A stretch of 64,000 bases of DNA from Beijerinckiaceae bacterium (GCA_027531565.1 JAPZSB010000005.1:482906-546905); one strand, 5' to 3'. Shown: positions 19,937-29,979, counted from the first letter of the stretch. Notes: generated by a model from the sequence alone, not told the origin. Translations and numbers: made by a program.

Positions 19937-20946
19937 AGCCTTTGATTTTCGGGGCGAAGGGCCACCGCCTCTCGAACCAGGAGGCGTCGTTCTTCGCCGA
20001 GCATCGACCGGCAGGGTTCATCCTGTTCCGTCGGAATGTCGATACGCCGGATCAGGTCCGGGCGCTGGTCGAAGAGATGAAGCGTGCGGCGGACAATCCC
20101 GATGCGCTCGTGCTGATCGATCAGGAAGGCGGCCGCGTGGCCCGGCTTCGCTCGCCGCATTGGCGGGAATATCCCCGCGCGGCCGCCTATGGGGCGCTCT
20201 GGCCGATCGACCCGGATCTGGCCGGCGAGGCCGCCTATCTCGGCGCGCGCCTCATCGCCGATGACCTGATCCAGCTCGGGATCAATGTCGATTGCCTGCC
20301 GGTTCTCGATGTGCCGGTTCCGGGCGCGGACAACATCATCGGCGACCGGGCCTATGGCACCTCGCCGGAGATCGTCATGGCGTTGGGCCGCGCCGCTGCC
20401 GACGGGTTGATGGATGGCGGCGTGATGCCGATCATCAAGCACATTCCCGGCCATGGCCGCGCCATGGCGGATTCCCATCTCGCGCTCCCTGTCGTCGAGG
20501 CCTCCCGCACGGCCCTGCGCGGGCACGATTTTCCGCCCTTCCGCGCGCTGGGCGACATGCCGCTCGCCATGACGGCGCATGTCATCTTCACCGCCTATGA
20601 CCGCGACAACCCCGCGACGACATCGGAAACGGTCATCCGGGATGTGATCCGCGGGGAAATGGGGTTCGACGGGGTGCTGATGTGCGACGACCTGTCGATG
20701 AAGGCGCTGTCGGGCAGCTTCTCCGGCCGCCGCGACGCGGCGCTCGCGCAGGGCTGCGACCTCGTCCTTCATTGCAACGGCGAGATGGAGGAAATGGAGC
20801 CGATCGCGCAGGGCTGCCCCGGCATCGCGGCCTCCGCAGCCCTCCGTCTCGAACGCGTCGTCACGGCCCTCGGCAAGGCCCGCAGGCCATTTGACCGGGG
20901 ACAAGCCGAGGCAAGGCTGGGCGCCCTCCTTGCCATGCGGGGGTGA
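19933..20946 (+). CDS. nagZ: Beta-N-acetylhexosaminidase
   Basis: A 337-residue family 3 glycoside hydrolase that removes GlcNAc from muropeptides in the cytoplasm during peptidoglycan recycling. The family motif KHIPGHGRAMADSH is near residue 170; its His and Asp form the NagZ-specific catalytic dyad. The nucleophile Asp is in GVLMCDDLSM near residue 250. There is no signal peptide, as expected for NagZ. It starts inside the stop of the SPOR gene (ATGA overlap), and scpA follows directly, so it lies in the middle of a translationally coupled operon. Confidence 0.94.
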   Translation: MKPLIFGAKGHRLSNQEASFFAEHRPAGFILFRRNVDTPDQVRALVEEMKRAADNPDALVLIDQEGGRVARLRSPHWREYPRAAAYGALWPIDPDLAGEAAYLGARLIADDLIQLGINVDCLPVLDVPVPGADNIIGDRAYGTSPEIVMALGRAAADGLMDGGVMPIIKHIPGHGRAMADSHLALPVVEASRTALRGHDFPPFRALGDMPLAMTAHVIFTAYDRDNPATTSETVIRDVIRGEMGFDGVLMCDDLSMKALSGSFSGRRDAALAQGCDLVLHCNGEMEEMEPIAQGCPGIAASAALRLERVVTALGKARRPFDRGQAEARLGALLAMRG

Positions 20947-20966
20947 AAGCCCGATCTCTAGGATCG

Positions 20967-21776
20967 ATGGCCAGTCCTGCCGAGCCCTTCGACCCGTTCG
21001 AAATCGATCCCGACACCTTGCCGGGCGAGGGCGAGCCGCGCCTGATCCTCGATCTGGACGGCTTCGAGGGGCCGCTTGACCTGATGCTCGATCTCGCCCG
21101 ACGCGAGAAGCTGGATCTGCGCTCGATCTCCATCCTGACGATCGCCGACCAGTATCTCGCCTTCATCCGCGAGGCGCAGCGCCTGCGGCTGGAACTGGCG
21201 GGGGACTATCTGGTGATGGCCGCCTGGCTGACCTACCTGAAGTCGCGCCTGCTGCTGCCGAAGAAATCCGTCACGGGAGAGCCGGAAGCGGATGAACTGG
21301 TCGAGGATCTGGCCCTGCGCCTGCAACGGCTGGAAACCCTGCGCAAGGCCGGGGAATGGCTGGCCGGGCGCCTTGCCACAACGCGGGAGACGATGCCGCG
21401 TGGCGCGATCGAGCCGATCGTGATCGAGCAACGCCCTGCCTGGGACCTGAGCCTTGTCGAGCTGGTCTCGGCCTATGCCGAGCGGCGCATTGCCTCCATC
21501 AAGGCGCGCTATACCGTGGCCACGCGGAAGACCCTCTCGATCCCCGAGGCGCGGAGCCTCCTGATGCGGCTGGTGGGCGAGGCGGCGGACTGGTGCCCGA
21601 TGGATATCCTGCTTGCTGCGATCCGTCCGGCCGATGCCGAGCCGCGCAGCGCCCGCGCCTCGTCTTTCGTCGCGGCCCTGGAACTGGCGCGCGAGGGTGC
21701 GCTTGAACTCCGGCAGGAAGCCGCTTTCGCTCCGCTCTACCTGCGCACGGGCCGGAAGGCCCCGGACGCGGGATGA
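20967..21776 (+). CDS. scpA: Segregation and condensation protein A
   Basis: ScpA is the kleisin subunit of the bacterial SMC condensin. The family start of the core, LILDLDGFEGPLDLMLDLAR, is present near residue 27, followed by the helical LDLRSISILTIADQYLAFI. The C-terminal winged helix that caps SMC heads ends the protein. Two starts are possible: GTG at 20943, overlapping the nagZ stop, or ATG at 20967 with a TAGGA just upstream. I chose the ATG; the difference is 8 residues outside the conserved core. It overlaps scpB by 4 bases, which supports balanced synthesis of the complex. Confidence 0.9.
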   Translation: MASPAEPFDPFEIDPDTLPGEGEPRLILDLDGFEGPLDLMLDLARREKLDLRSISILTIADQYLAFIREAQRLRLELAGDYLVMAAWLTYLKSRLLLPKKSVTGEPEADELVEDLALRLQRLETLRKAGEWLAGRLATTRETMPRGAIEPIVIEQRPAWDLSLVELVSAYAERRIASIKARYTVATRKTLSIPEARSLLMRLVGEAADWCPMDILLAAIRPADAEPRSARASSFVAALELAREGALELRQEAAFAPLYLRTGRKAPDAG

Positions 21777-22546
21777 CGGGGAGGGGCACCGGGATGATGC
21801 GGATCGTCACCGAGGAAAACCACGAGACCGAGCGCCGTTTCGCGCATGGCGTCCGCGTGGCCGAAGCGCTGCTCTTCGCGACCGACCAGCCTTTGGCCGC
21901 CGAGGACATCGCCCGGATGATGCCGACCGGCGTCGAGGTCGAGGCCGTACTCGGTGAACTGGAACGGCTCTACCGCCCGCGCGGCGTCAACCTCATCCGC
22001 GCCGGCGGCAAATGGATGTTCCGCACCGCGCCGGATCTCGGTTACCTGCTCCGGCGCGAGAGCGAGGAACCCCGCAAGCTCGGGCGCGCGGCACTGGAAA
22101 CGCTGGCGATCATCGCCTATCACCAGCCGGTCACCCGGGCGGAGATCGAGGCCTTGCGCGGCGTATCGACCCATAAAGGCACGCTGGATACCCTGCTTCA
22201 GGCGGGGTTCGTCCGCCTGCGCGGCCGCCGGCGCACGCCGGGACGGCCCGTGACCTTCGGCACGACCGAAACCTTCCTGATCCAGTTCGGCCTGAACCGG
22301 ATCGGCGACCTGCCCGGCCTCGAGGATCTGGCCGGCGCGGGCCTTGTCGAGGGGCAGGTGCCGGCAGGGCTGCATTTCCCGCTGCCGAGCGACGATCCCG
22401 CCCTGCGGGGCGACGAGGATCCGCTGGAACCCGACCTCTTCGACCTGATGACCGAGGAACGGCTGGACGCCCTCGCCGGGGAGCCACCGCTCGACCCGGA
22501 GGACGGGGCACCTCCGAGAACGGATGAACCGAATGGTCAGTCCTGA
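21773..22546 (+). CDS. scpB: Segregation and condensation protein B
   Basis: ScpB, the second non-SMC condensin subunit, 257 residues. Two winged-helix domains are visible: one begins at FAHGVRVAEALLFATDQPL, and the second contains LAIIAYHQPVTRAEIEALRGV, the strongly conserved family segment. After about residue 190 the tail is acidic and low in complexity (DDPALRGDEDPLEPD), typical of rhizobial ScpB. The ATG at 21773 overlaps the scpA stop; internal ATGs at 21794 and 21797 are alternatives. The 3' end overlaps the following ABC ATPase gene by 23 bases. Confidence 0.93.
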   Translation: MTGRGTGMMRIVTEENHETERRFAHGVRVAEALLFATDQPLAAEDIARMMPTGVEVEAVLGELERLYRPRGVNLIRAGGKWMFRTAPDLGYLLRRESEEPRKLGRAALETLAIIAYHQPVTRAEIEALRGVSTHKGTLDTLLQAGFVRLRGRRRTPGRPVTFGTTETFLIQFGLNRIGDLPGLEDLAGAGLVEGQVPAGLHFPLPSDDPALRGDEDPLEPDLFDLMTEERLDALAGEPPLDPEDGAPPRTDEPNGQS

Positions 22547-23612
22547 TGGTGCGGGCCGCCGGTTGCGGGCCTCGGCCGTCATTCCCGCATCGCTGTCTTT
22601 CGAGAACCTGACCCGCCGTTTCGGCGACAAGGAGGCGGTGCTCGACGTGTCGTTCACCGCCGCGAATGGCGAGGTCATCTGCCTGCTCGGCGCCTCGGGC
22701 TGCGGTAAATCCACCCTTTTGCGGCTGGCCGCCGGCATCGAGGTGCCGAGTTCCGGCCGCATCCTGCTCGACGGCAAGGAGGTGGCGGGCCCGGAGCGCT
22801 TCGTCGAGCCGGAACAGCGCGGTATCGGCCTTGTCTTTCAGGATTACGCCCTGTTCCCGCATCTTGACGCGCTCGAGAACGTGATGTTCGGCCTTGGCAA
22901 CCTGCCACGCCGCGAGGCGCTCGTGATCGCCGATGCCGCCCTGCGCCGTGTCGGGCTGGGCGACCGGATGCGTGCCATGCCGCATGAACTCAGCGGCGGC
23001 GAGCAGCAGCGCGTCGCGCTGGCCCGGGCGGTGGTGCCGCGCCCCCGCGTCCTGCTGATGGACGAGCCCTTCTCGAATCTCGACCGACGCATGCGTGACC
23101 AGGTGCGCGAGGACACCGTGGCGATTCTCCGGGAAACCGGGGCGACAGCCCTCATTGTCACCCATGACCCGGAAGAGGCGATGCGCATCGCGGACAGGAT
23201 CGCGCTGATGCGACAGGGCAGGCTGGTGCAGATCGGCCGCAGCCAGGATATCTACCGGCACCCCGTCGATCTCGAGGCCGCACGCTTCTTCTGCGATCTC
23301 AACGAGATCGAGGGCATGGTCCGTAACGGTGCGGTCGACACCCCGGTCGGGCGGTTCCCGGCCGCCGGCAAGGAGGACGGCAGCCGCGCGACGGTGGCCA
23401 TCCGGCCGCAGAGCCTTCGCCTCAAGCCTGTGGGATTCTGCCTGCCCGGCCGCGTGATCGATCATCGCTTCATTGGCGAGGTCGAACTGGTCGATCTGGC
23501 CGTGCAGGGGCTCGAAAAGCCGCTTCGCGCCCGAGCGCCGGAAACACCCGGCCTGAGGCCCGGCCTCGATGTCGGCGTGGAAATCAGCGCGGATGATGTG
23601 CTGGTCTTCTGA
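22524..23612 (+). CDS. Orphan ABC transporter ATP-binding protein (FbpC/PotA type)
   Basis: A 362-residue importer ATPase. Walker A is LLGASGCGKSTLL, the Q-loop VFQDYALFPHL, the signature LSGGEQQRVALARA, Walker B VLLMDEPFSNLD and the H-loop LIVTHDPEEAM. After about residue 250 a C-terminal TOBE-like region (ATVAIRPQSLRLKP) follows, as in ferric-iron (FbpC) and polyamine importers. No permease or binding-protein gene is nearby, so its partner must be encoded elsewhere, or it works outside classical import. It begins inside scpB and so is translated with the condensin genes. A possible promoter for tatA lies just after its stop. The substrate cannot be named. Confidence 0.88.
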   Translation: MNRMVSPDGAGRRLRASAVIPASLSFENLTRRFGDKEAVLDVSFTAANGEVICLLGASGCGKSTLLRLAAGIEVPSSGRILLDGKEVAGPERFVEPEQRGIGLVFQDYALFPHLDALENVMFGLGNLPRREALVIADAALRRVGLGDRMRAMPHELSGGEQQRVALARAVVPRPRVLLMDEPFSNLDRRMRDQVREDTVAILRETGATALIVTHDPEEAMRIADRIALMRQGRLVQIGRSQDIYRHPVDLEAARFFCDLNEIEGMVRNGAVDTPVGRFPAAGKEDGSRATVAIRPQSLRLKPVGFCLPGRVIDHRFIGEVELVDLAVQGLEKPLRARAPETPGLRPGLDVGVEISADDVLVF

Positions 23613-23617
23613 GGTCC

Positions 23618-23646
23618 TTGTTTTTGCCGGCAAGACCCCCTAGTTT
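23618..23646 (+). promoter_or_regulatory. Possible sigma70-type promoter for tatABC
   Basis: TTGTTT and TAGTTT separated by 17 bases lie immediately after the ABC ATPase stop and about 60 bases before the tatA start. The match is moderate; readthrough from the upstream operon is equally possible. Confidence 0.35.
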
Positions 23647-23706
23647 CCGCTCGAACTTTGAACCGCGCCGCAAGCGCGGTCCTGCAGGAAGCGTGTGGAG
23701 GCGTCG

Positions 23707-23946
23707 ATGGGCAGCATGAGCATCTGGCATTGGCTGGTGGTAGCGGTGATTGTTCTGCTGCTGTTCGGCCGCGGCAAGATTCCGGAATTGATGGGCGATG
23801 TCGCCAAGGGCATCAAGTCCTTCAAGGCCGGCATGAAGGACGAGGAAGCCGCCAAGGCGGACGAGCCTGCCAAGGAAATCGAGGCCAAGGCCGGCGAGGT
23901 CATCAAGCCGGCCGAAGCCGCGAAGACCGAGCCGAAGGCCGGTTGA
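23707..23946 (+). CDS. tatA: Twin-arginine translocase subunit TatA
   Basis: TatA forms the pore-like assembly of the Tat system, which exports folded proteins. This 79-residue protein has a short N-terminal helix ([15 protein letters not shown]) followed by the conserved [10 protein letters not shown] hinge and an amphipathic helix ([13 protein letters not shown]). A charged tail follows. The track's GTG at 23695 adds MEAS; the ATG at 23707 is preferred because GGAG lies 6 bases upstream and because MGSMSIWHW is the family's usual start. It heads tatA-tatB-tatC. The rhodanese and other exported enzymes here could include Tat clients, but no RR motif was confirmed. Confidence 0.92.
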   Translation: MGSMSIWHWLVVAVIVLLLFGRGKIPELMGDVAKGIKSFKAGMKDEEAAKADEPAKEIEAKAGEVIKPAEAAKTEPKAG

Positions 23947-24009
23947 CGGCCCTGAACCGGCAGAGCCCGCCTGTTCTGACAGGCCGGGCAGGAAAGCGCG
24001 TGGTATCCG

Positions 24010-24456
24010 ATGTTTGATATCGGCTGGAGCGAGTTGGTCGTCGTCGGCGTCGTCGCCCTCGTGGTGATCGGCCCGAAGGAACTGCCCGGCGTGATCCGGT
24101 CGGTCGGCCGCGCCGTGGCCAAGCTGCGGACCATGGCCGGCGAGTTCCGGACACAGTTTGACGATGCCATGCGCGAGGCCGAGCTGCACGAGGTGAAGAA
24201 GACCTTCACCGATATGGGCGAGGCCGCGACATCCGCCGCCAGCGCCGTCGCGAACCCGGTCGGAGCCGTGCTGAACGAAGTCAAGGCCAGTGCGGAAGGC
24301 GCATCCGGGGTGACCGAAGCCAATCAGGCATTGCAGTCCATCGAGGCCGATGCCCGAGCCCTTGAGGCTGAGATCGCCAAGACAGAGATCGCGCAGCCGG
24401 AACCGCCGGCCATTGCCGCGCCGGCCACGCCTGCGCCCGAGGCTGCAAAATCATGA
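24010..24456 (+). CDS. tatB: Twin-arginine translocase subunit TatB
   Basis: TatB partners TatC in recognising twin-arginine signal peptides. The 148-residue protein begins [26 protein letters not shown], the family signature of a single helix with a Glu near position 8 and a GPKELP hinge. An amphipathic helix and a long Ala/Pro-rich tail of no clear structure follow. Its stop overlaps the tatC start by 4 bases. Length is within the range of alphaproteobacterial TatB. Confidence 0.93.
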   Translation: MFDIGWSELVVVGVVALVVIGPKELPGVIRSVGRAVAKLRTMAGEFRTQFDDAMREAELHEVKKTFTDMGEAATSAASAVANPVGAVLNEVKASAEGASGVTEANQALQSIEADARALEAEIAKTEIAQPEPPAIAAPATPAPEAAKS

Positions 24457-25304
24457 ACGCGCAGGTTCCTGCCCCGCTTACGCCCGATCCCAAGCCTGTC
24501 GAGGCATCTTCCGGCGCCCGGGATGGGCATGACGAGATCGAGGCCTCGCGCGCGCCGCTGATCGAGCACCTCGTCGAGTTGCGCTCGCGCATCATCAAGG
24601 CGGTCATCGCCTTCGTGGTCATGACCTTCGTCTGTTTCGGCTTCGCCAAGCATATCTACGCCATCCTCGTTTACCCCTATATCTGGGCGGCGGGCGGGCC
24701 ACAGAACGCACCGCTGATCTACACCCATCCGCTCGAATATTTCTTCGTGCAGCTGAAACTCGCGGTGTTCGGCGGGGCCTTCCTGGCCTTCCCGGTCATC
24801 GCGACGCAGATCTACAAGTTCGTGGCGCCCGGCCTCTACAAGGACGAGAAGGATGCCTTCCGTCCCTATCTCATCGCCACGCCGGTCTTCTTCGTGCTCG
24901 GCGCCGCCGTGGTCATGCTCATTGCCATGCCGATGCTGATGAAATTCTCGCTGGCGATGCAGCAATCCGCCACGGAAGGGCAGGCGCCGATCACCTTCCT
25001 CGGCAAGGTCGATGATTATCTCAGCCTGATCATGACGCTGGTCTTCGCCTTCGGCATCACCTTCCAGCTGCCGGTGATCCTGACCCTGCTGGCGCGGATC
25101 GGGATCATCGACTCCCAATTCCTGCGCGACAAGCGCCGCTATGCCATCGTGCTGGTCTTCGTCGTGGCCGCGATCTTCACGCCGCCGGATATCCTGAGCC
25201 AGTTCACGCTCGCGATCCCGACCCTGCTGCTCTACGAATTGTCGATCCTCTCGGTCGCGATGGTCGAGAAGAAGCGCGCGGCAACCGAGGAAACGGCAAA
25301 CTGA
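24453..25304 (+). CDS. tatC: Twin-arginine translocase subunit TatC
   Basis: TatC is the multi-spanning receptor for Tat signal peptides. The 283-residue protein has the cytoplasmic [16 protein letters not shown] motif near residue 32, whose Glu contacts the twin arginines. The [11 protein letters not shown] segment lies near residue 125. About six hydrophobic spans follow the expected pattern. The N-terminal ~30 residues are a Pro-rich extension common in rhizobia. It is coupled to tatB and is followed by serS after 120 bases. Confidence 0.95.
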   Translation: MNAQVPAPLTPDPKPVEASSGARDGHDEIEASRAPLIEHLVELRSRIIKAVIAFVVMTFVCFGFAKHIYAILVYPYIWAAGGPQNAPLIYTHPLEYFFVQLKLAVFGGAFLAFPVIATQIYKFVAPGLYKDEKDAFRPYLIATPVFFVLGAAVVMLIAMPMLMKFSLAMQQSATEGQAPITFLGKVDDYLSLIMTLVFAFGITFQLPVILTLLARIGIIDSQFLRDKRRYAIVLVFVVAAIFTPPDILSQFTLAIPTLLLYELSILSVAMVEKKRAATEETAN

Positions 25305-25424
25305 CCGCGGCAGGGCTTGACCTGCCGGTCCGGACTTTCCAAACAGCGTTGATCCATGCGATGGCCGGGCCGGCGAGGCTTCGTGCCCGTCGCCGATTCG
25401 CTGCCCCGAAGTCCGAGCCCTCCG

Positions 25425-26858
25425 ATGCATGACATCCGCGCCATCCGAGCCAATCCCGAGCCGCTGAAGCAGGCGCTCCTGCGCCGGCAGCAACCGCCGG
25501 CCGAGGTGGATTCCCTGCTCGCCTCGCTGCTCGCGCTCGACGAGCAGTTTCGCGCGGCACTGACGGAGAAGGAAACGCTCCTGGCGCGCCGCAACGCCGC
25601 CTCGAAAGAAATCGGTCAGGCCATGGCCCAGAAGGACATGGCCCGCGCCGAGGCGCTGAAGGCGGAAGTCGCGGCCGGCAAGGACCGCTTGGCCCAGCTC
25701 GAAGGCGAGGCCGGAACCCTGGAGGGCCAGTTGCGCGATAGGCTCTCGGCTTTGCCGAACATCCCGCTCGACGAGGTGCCACAGGGTGCCGACGAGCATG
25801 GCAATGTCGAGCATCGCCGCCATCTCGCCGTACCGAACCTCGCTTTCGCGCCGAAGGAGCATTTCGACCTCGGTGAAGCCCTGGGCATGATGGATTTCGA
25901 GACGGCGGCGAAGCTGTCCGGCAGCCGATTCGTGGTGCTGCAGAAGGGCCTTGCCCGGCTGGAACGGGCCCTCGGCCAGTTCATGCTCGACCTCCATACC
26001 GGCGAGCACGGCTATACCGAAGTCAACCCGCCGATCCTCGTTCGGGACGAGGCCATGTATGGCACGGCGCAATTGCCGAAGTTCCGCGAGGACCAGTTCA
26101 TGGTCATGAGCGAGGGTACGCGGACCGAATTGCTGTCGGGCGCGCTGGAACATGTCTCGCCCGGCGATGCGCAGGTCTTCCGGGAAGGGCTGATGCCGCT
26201 CACCAAGCTGGTGGAGCGCACGCTCAACCGGGCCCCCTCGCGCGAGGATCGCTGGCTCGTCCCCACGGCCGAAGTGCCGCTGACCAACCTCGTCCGGGAG
26301 AAAATCCTGTCGGAGGAGGAGCTTCCACTCCGTTTCACCGCGCTGACGCCGTGCTTCCGCGCCGAGGCCGGCTCGGCCGGGCGGGATACGCGCGGCATGC
26401 TGCGCCAGCACCAGTTCAACAAGGTCGAGTTGGTCTCGATCACCACGCCGGAAACCTCGCGCCACGAACATGACCGCATGCTCGATTGCGCCGAGACCGT
26501 GCTGAAGAAGCTCGGCCTGCATTTCCGCACCATGGTGCTCTGCACCGGCGACATGGGTTTTGCCAGCCAGAAGACCTACGATATCGAGGTCTGGCTTCCG
26601 GGCCAGAACACCTATCGCGAGATTTCCTCCTGCTCGGTCTGCGGCGATTTCCAGGCCCGCCGGATGGATGCACGGTTCCGCAGCCCCGGCGACAAGGCGA
26701 CGCGCTTTGTCCATACGCTCAACGGTTCGGGCGTGGCGGTCGGGCGCTGCCTCATCGCCGTCATGGAAAACTACCAGAATGCCGATGGCTCCATCACGGT
26801 TCCGGACGTGCTGCGGCCCTATATGGGCGGGCTCGCCCGGATCGAACGCGCGGCCTGA
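25425..26858 (+). CDS. serS: Seryl-tRNA synthetase
   Basis: A 477-residue class II synthetase. An N-terminal two-helix coiled-coil arm (roughly residues 35-100, rich in Ala/Glu/Lys) contacts the long variable arm of tRNA-Ser. The catalytic domain holds motif 2 ([18 protein letters not shown]) and motif 3 ([19 protein letters not shown]). The real start is the ATG at 25425 ([14 protein letters not shown]); the track's 25356 start adds a non-conserved leader. It lies between tatC and surE, a conserved alphaproteobacterial order. Confidence 0.95.
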   Translation: MHDIRAIRANPEPLKQALLRRQQPPAEVDSLLASLLALDEQFRAALTEKETLLARRNAASKEIGQAMAQKDMARAEALKAEVAAGKDRLAQLEGEAGTLEGQLRDRLSALPNIPLDEVPQGADEHGNVEHRRHLAVPNLAFAPKEHFDLGEALGMMDFETAAKLSGSRFVVLQKGLARLERALGQFMLDLHTGEHGYTEVNPPILVRDEAMYGTAQLPKFREDQFMVMSEGTRTELLSGALEHVSPGDAQVFREGLMPLTKLVERTLNRAPSREDRWLVPTAEVPLTNLVREKILSEEELPLRFTALTPCFRAEAGSAGRDTRGMLRQHQFNKVELVSITTPETSRHEHDRMLDCAETVLKKLGLHFRTMVLCTGDMGFASQKTYDIEVWLPGQNTYREISSCSVCGDFQARRMDARFRSPGDKATRFVHTLNGSGVAVGRCLIAVMENYQNADGSITVPDVLRPYMGGLARIERAA

Positions 26859-26876
26859 GCCGGGCAGGGAACAGAC

Positions 26877-27641
26877 ATGCGGATCCTGATCACCAATGAT
26901 GACGGCATCCATGCCCCCGGGCTGGAGGTTCTCGAGACCATCGCGCGCGGCCTGTCCGACGATGTGGTCGTCGTCGCGCCGGAGACGGATCAAAGCGGCG
27001 TTTCGCATTCGCTGTCGCTGAATGACCCGCTGCGCCTGCGCGAGATCGCGCCGAACCGCTTCGCGGTGAAGGGCACGCCGACCGACTGCGTCATCATGGG
27101 CATCAAGCACATCCTGCGCGAAACCCGGCCCGATCTTGTGCTGTCGGGCGTCAATCGCGGCCAGAATGTCGCCGAGGATGTCACCTATTCCGGAACGATC
27201 GCGGCAGCGATGGAGGGCACCCTTCTGGGCGTGCCCTCGATCGCGCTCAGCCAGGCCTATTCGCGCGGCGATCACGAGAGCATCCGCTGGGCCTGCGCGG
27301 AAACCCACGGTGCCCGCACCATCCGTCGGCTGATCGACGCCGGAATTCCGCCGGGCATCGTGATGAATGTCAATTTCCCGGCCGTCGCACCGGAGGAGGT
27401 CGCCGGCCTCGCCGTCTGCGTGCAGGGCCAGCGCAACCAGGCCATGCTCGATGTCGAGCGGCGGATCGACGGCCGCGGCAATCCCTATTACTGGCTGGCC
27501 TTCGCTCGCGGACGCGTGGTTCCTGCCGAGGGAACGGACCTGCATGCGCTCGCCGAGGGCAAGATCGCCGTCACGCCGCTCCGGCTGGACCTGACGGATC
27601 TGCCCAACCTCACGCGCCTGGCCGAGGCGCTCGACGGATGA
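26877..27641 (+). CDS. surE: 5'/3'-nucleotidase SurE
   Basis: A 254-residue metal-dependent nucleotidase that dephosphorylates nucleoside monophosphates and may act on polyphosphate. The N-terminal [16 protein letters not shown] holds the Asp-Asp metal ligands, with further family residues in [10 protein letters not shown] and [15 protein letters not shown]. The length is typical. It overlaps pcm by 4 bases. The serS-surE-pcm-lppB order is well known in proteobacteria and associated with stationary-phase survival. Confidence 0.95.
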   Translation: MRILITNDDGIHAPGLEVLETIARGLSDDVVVVAPETDQSGVSHSLSLNDPLRLREIAPNRFAVKGTPTDCVIMGIKHILRETRPDLVLSGVNRGQNVAEDVTYSGTIAAAMEGTLLGVPSIALSQAYSRGDHESIRWACAETHGARTIRRLIDAGIPPGIVMNVNFPAVAPEEVAGLAVCVQGQRNQAMLDVERRIDGRGNPYYWLAFARGRVVPAEGTDLHALAEGKIAVTPLRLDLTDLPNLTRLAEALDG

Positions 27642-28336
27642 GGCCCGGCGCATCGGACTGGCCGGACGACGAGGCCGCGGAGCCCGGCGGCCCGCTTTCC
27701 GCCGATACGGCGCTGGCGCGGTTCATTCTCGACCTGCGCTCGCGTAGTCAGACCGATGCAGCCCTGCTGACCGCCTTCGAACGCCTGCCGCGGCAGCTCT
27801 TCATTGCCGGCTTTCCGCCCGAGCGGCTCTACAGCGCCGTTTCCCTGCCGATCGCCTGTGGCGAGGAGGCGACGGATCCGTTCTCGATCGCCCGGCATCT
27901 CGCGCTGCTCGATCTGCGGCCCGGGCATCGTGTGCTCGAAATCGGCCTCGGCTCCGGGTTCCAGGCGGCGATCATGGCCCGGCTGGGCGCCTCCGTCACC
28001 AGCTATGAACGGTATCGCAGCCTGATCCGACAGGCCGAACAGGCCTTCCGGCAGGCGGGCATCACCAGCGTGACGCCGATGCTGGGAGATGGTCTGGCCC
28101 GGCTCGACCGGCCGGACAGCTTCGACCGCATCATCCTGAACGGCGCGCTGGATCTGCCACCGCAGCCCTTCCTCGACCGGCTCAACCCCCACGGAATCCT
28201 GGTCGGCCATCGGTTGCGCGGGCTCGAAACGCGCCTCACAATCTGGCGCAAGGATCTGACAGGGCAGGCCGCCGAACAGGATGCCGGCCCCTCGCGCCTT
28301 GGCCCGCTGCGGGGCGGGTTGACCTTCGTCCTCTGA
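27638..28336 (+). CDS. pcm: Protein-L-isoaspartate O-methyltransferase family protein
   Basis: A 232-residue protein in the position and fold of PCMT, which methylates isoaspartyl residues in aged proteins. The SAM motif is [21 protein letters not shown] near residue 100, followed by [10 protein letters not shown], and [20 protein letters not shown] matches the family's later strand. The N-terminal ~20 residues are acidic and not conserved. Motif I here reads EIGLGSG rather than the usual EIGTGSG. Deviations elsewhere leave open whether the enzyme keeps isoaspartate specificity. It is translationally coupled to surE. Confidence 0.85.
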   Translation: MRPGASDWPDDEAAEPGGPLSADTALARFILDLRSRSQTDAALLTAFERLPRQLFIAGFPPERLYSAVSLPIACGEEATDPFSIARHLALLDLRPGHRVLEIGLGSGFQAAIMARLGASVTSYERYRSLIRQAEQAFRQAGITSVTPMLGDGLARLDRPDSFDRIILNGALDLPPQPFLDRLNPHGILVGHRLRGLETRLTIWRKDLTGQAAEQDAGPSRLGPLRGGLTFVL

Positions 28337-28450
28337 CGCGCCGGCAGGCACGATTCACATTCGGGTAACCTTGCTGCTCAACCGGACCTTAAGCTGAATC
28401 CGTCTTTACTCCGGAACATCGCCTTTGATGGTTACCGGGTGAGACGAGTA

Positions 28451-29878
28451 ATGCGTGAGTTTCAATGGATTAGCGGGAAGCGAAAGCTTCTGGCGACCGT
28501 GATGGCAGCCGGCCTCGTCGGGGCTTGCTCCTCGGACGTCACCCGGTTTGACAACGACCCTTTCAAGAATCCGTTCCGTTCCCGGGCCGCTTTCGATCCA
28601 GTCCAGACCAATTCGATCAACCGGCAGGCCCCCGGGCCGCGCAGCCTCGAGCCCGTTCGTCCGTCCGCCGCGACGACGCAGCCCCTGCCGCCGCCCAACC
28701 AGCCGATCATGGCCACGAATCCGTCACGCGCGACCACCGCGCCCCTGACAACGGGCTCGGTCAGCGCGCCGAACTATGCCCCCTTGGCCCCGGTCGCCGA
28801 GCGCCCGGCAACGGCACTGAGCTCCGCTCAGGGCACCGCCGGCTGGTCTGCGGTCGGCGGCACGCCGGTTGTCCTGCGCGAGGGCGAGAGCCTGAACACG
28901 CTGTCCTCGCGCTATAACGTGCCGGTGAACGCCATCATGGCGGTCAACGGCATCTCGAATGTCAACCAGGCCCGTCCGGGCCAGCAGATCATGATTCCGG
29001 CCTACAGCCCGGTTTCCGCCGCGCGGGCGCCCGCCGCCAATGCCGTGATCCAGCGCCCGGCCGCCACGGCGCAGCCCATGCCGGCGGCCAGTGCCCGCTC
29101 TGCGCCGGCCATTCCCGCCCGGGTTGCCGAAGCGCCGAAGCCGGCTGAACCGGCGCGCCTCGCCCCGGCGGCGCGCCAGGTCCAGCCCGCCGGCCAGAGC
29201 GAGGCTGAAAAGCGCGCCGCGGCCAAGCTGGAGGCCATGCGCCGCCAGAACGAGGAAGCCCGCCTGAAGCAGCAGGCGGAAGCGGCAAATGCGAAGAAAC
29301 TTGCCGAGGCCAAGGCGGCGGAGCGCAAGGCCAAGGCTGAAGCCGAGAAGGCCAAGGCGCAGGCCCTCGTGGCCAGCCGGAAAGCCAAGGCTGACGAGGA
29401 ACCCGCGACCACGGCATCGATCCCCGAGGCCAAGCCGGTCCCGGCCCGTACGCAGCCCATGCCCGACAAGGAAACCGCGGCGGCTGCAGAAGCCAGCGAG
29501 GCTCCCAGCTTCCGCTGGCCGGCCCGCGGCCGTGTGATCTCCGGTTTCGGAGCCCGCGGCACCGGCGGAGCGAATGACGGCATCAACATCGCGCTGCCCG
29601 AAGGCACGCCGGTACGCGCCGCCGAAGGGGGCACGGTTGTTCATGCCGACGATGCGCTGAAAGGCTATGGAAAGCTGGTGCTGATCCGGCATCCGAGCGG
29701 CTATGTCTCGGTCTATGCCCATAACAGCGAGCTGAAAGTGAAGCGTGGCGAAAGCGTCCGGCGCGGGCAGGTCATTGCCAGTTCCGGCCAGTCCGGCAAC
29801 GTCACGGCGCCGCAGCTCCATTTCGAGATCCGCAAGGGCGCGACACCGGTCGATCCGAACAAGTATCTGACCGAATGA
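28451..29878 (+). CDS. LysM/M23 peptidase-domain lipoprotein (NlpD/LppB type)
   Basis: A 475-residue envelope protein. The N-terminus MREFQWISGKRKLLA ends in a lipobox (LVGAC, Cys near residue 23). A LysM domain (REGESLNTLSSRYNVPVNAI) starts near residue 140. A long Ala/Lys-rich coiled-coil-like stretch follows, and a C-terminal M23 domain spans ~355-475 (VISGFGARGTGGANDG ... YGKLVLIRHPSGYVSVYAH ... LHFEIRKG). The M23 metal ligands look incomplete (GFGAR instead of GxRxHxGxD, ending LHFEIR), as in NlpD, which activates amidases rather than cutting peptidoglycan itself. The ATG at 28451 is preferred over the GTG at 28439. A terminator follows. Confidence 0.88.
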   Translation: MREFQWISGKRKLLATVMAAGLVGACSSDVTRFDNDPFKNPFRSRAAFDPVQTNSINRQAPGPRSLEPVRPSAATTQPLPPPNQPIMATNPSRATTAPLTTGSVSAPNYAPLAPVAERPATALSSAQGTAGWSAVGGTPVVLREGESLNTLSSRYNVPVNAIMAVNGISNVNQARPGQQIMIPAYSPVSAARAPAANAVIQRPAATAQPMPAASARSAPAIPARVAEAPKPAEPARLAPAARQVQPAGQSEAEKRAAAKLEAMRRQNEEARLKQQAEAANAKKLAEAKAAERKAKAEAEKAKAQALVASRKAKADEEPATTASIPEAKPVPARTQPMPDKETAAAAEASEAPSFRWPARGRVISGFGARGTGGANDGINIALPEGTPVRAAEGGTVVHADDALKGYGKLVLIRHPSGYVSVYAHNSELKVKRGESVRRGQVIASSGQSGNVTAPQLHFEIRKGATPVDPNKYLTE

Positions 29879-29929
29879 GTGTTCCGATATCCGGTGGGGT
29901 TCTCGCGAGACCTTGACCTCCGCCGGGAC

Positions 29930-29972
29930 AACCCCGCTGCCTCCAAGGAAAGGGGCAGCGGGGTTTCTTTTT
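29930..29972 (+). terminator. Intrinsic terminator of the surE-pcm-lppB unit
   Basis: A perfect 12-bp stem (AACCCCGCTGCC / GGCAGCGGGGTT) with a 12-base loop is followed by TTTCTTTTT, 51 bases after the lppB stop. It separates this operon from the convergent DUF815 gene. Confidence 0.9.
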
Positions 29973-29979
29973 CCGGAAC

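Noticed and set aside
23661-23680. ACCGCG/CGCGGT hairpin upstream of tatA
   Set aside because: A 6-bp GC stem without a T-tract is common by chance at this GC content, so it was not called a terminator.
24324-27653. 1109-aa minus-strand ORF over tatC, serS and surE
   Set aside because: Antisense shadow: its composition is Arg/Ala-rich without domain structure, and all the sense genes have clear family motifs.
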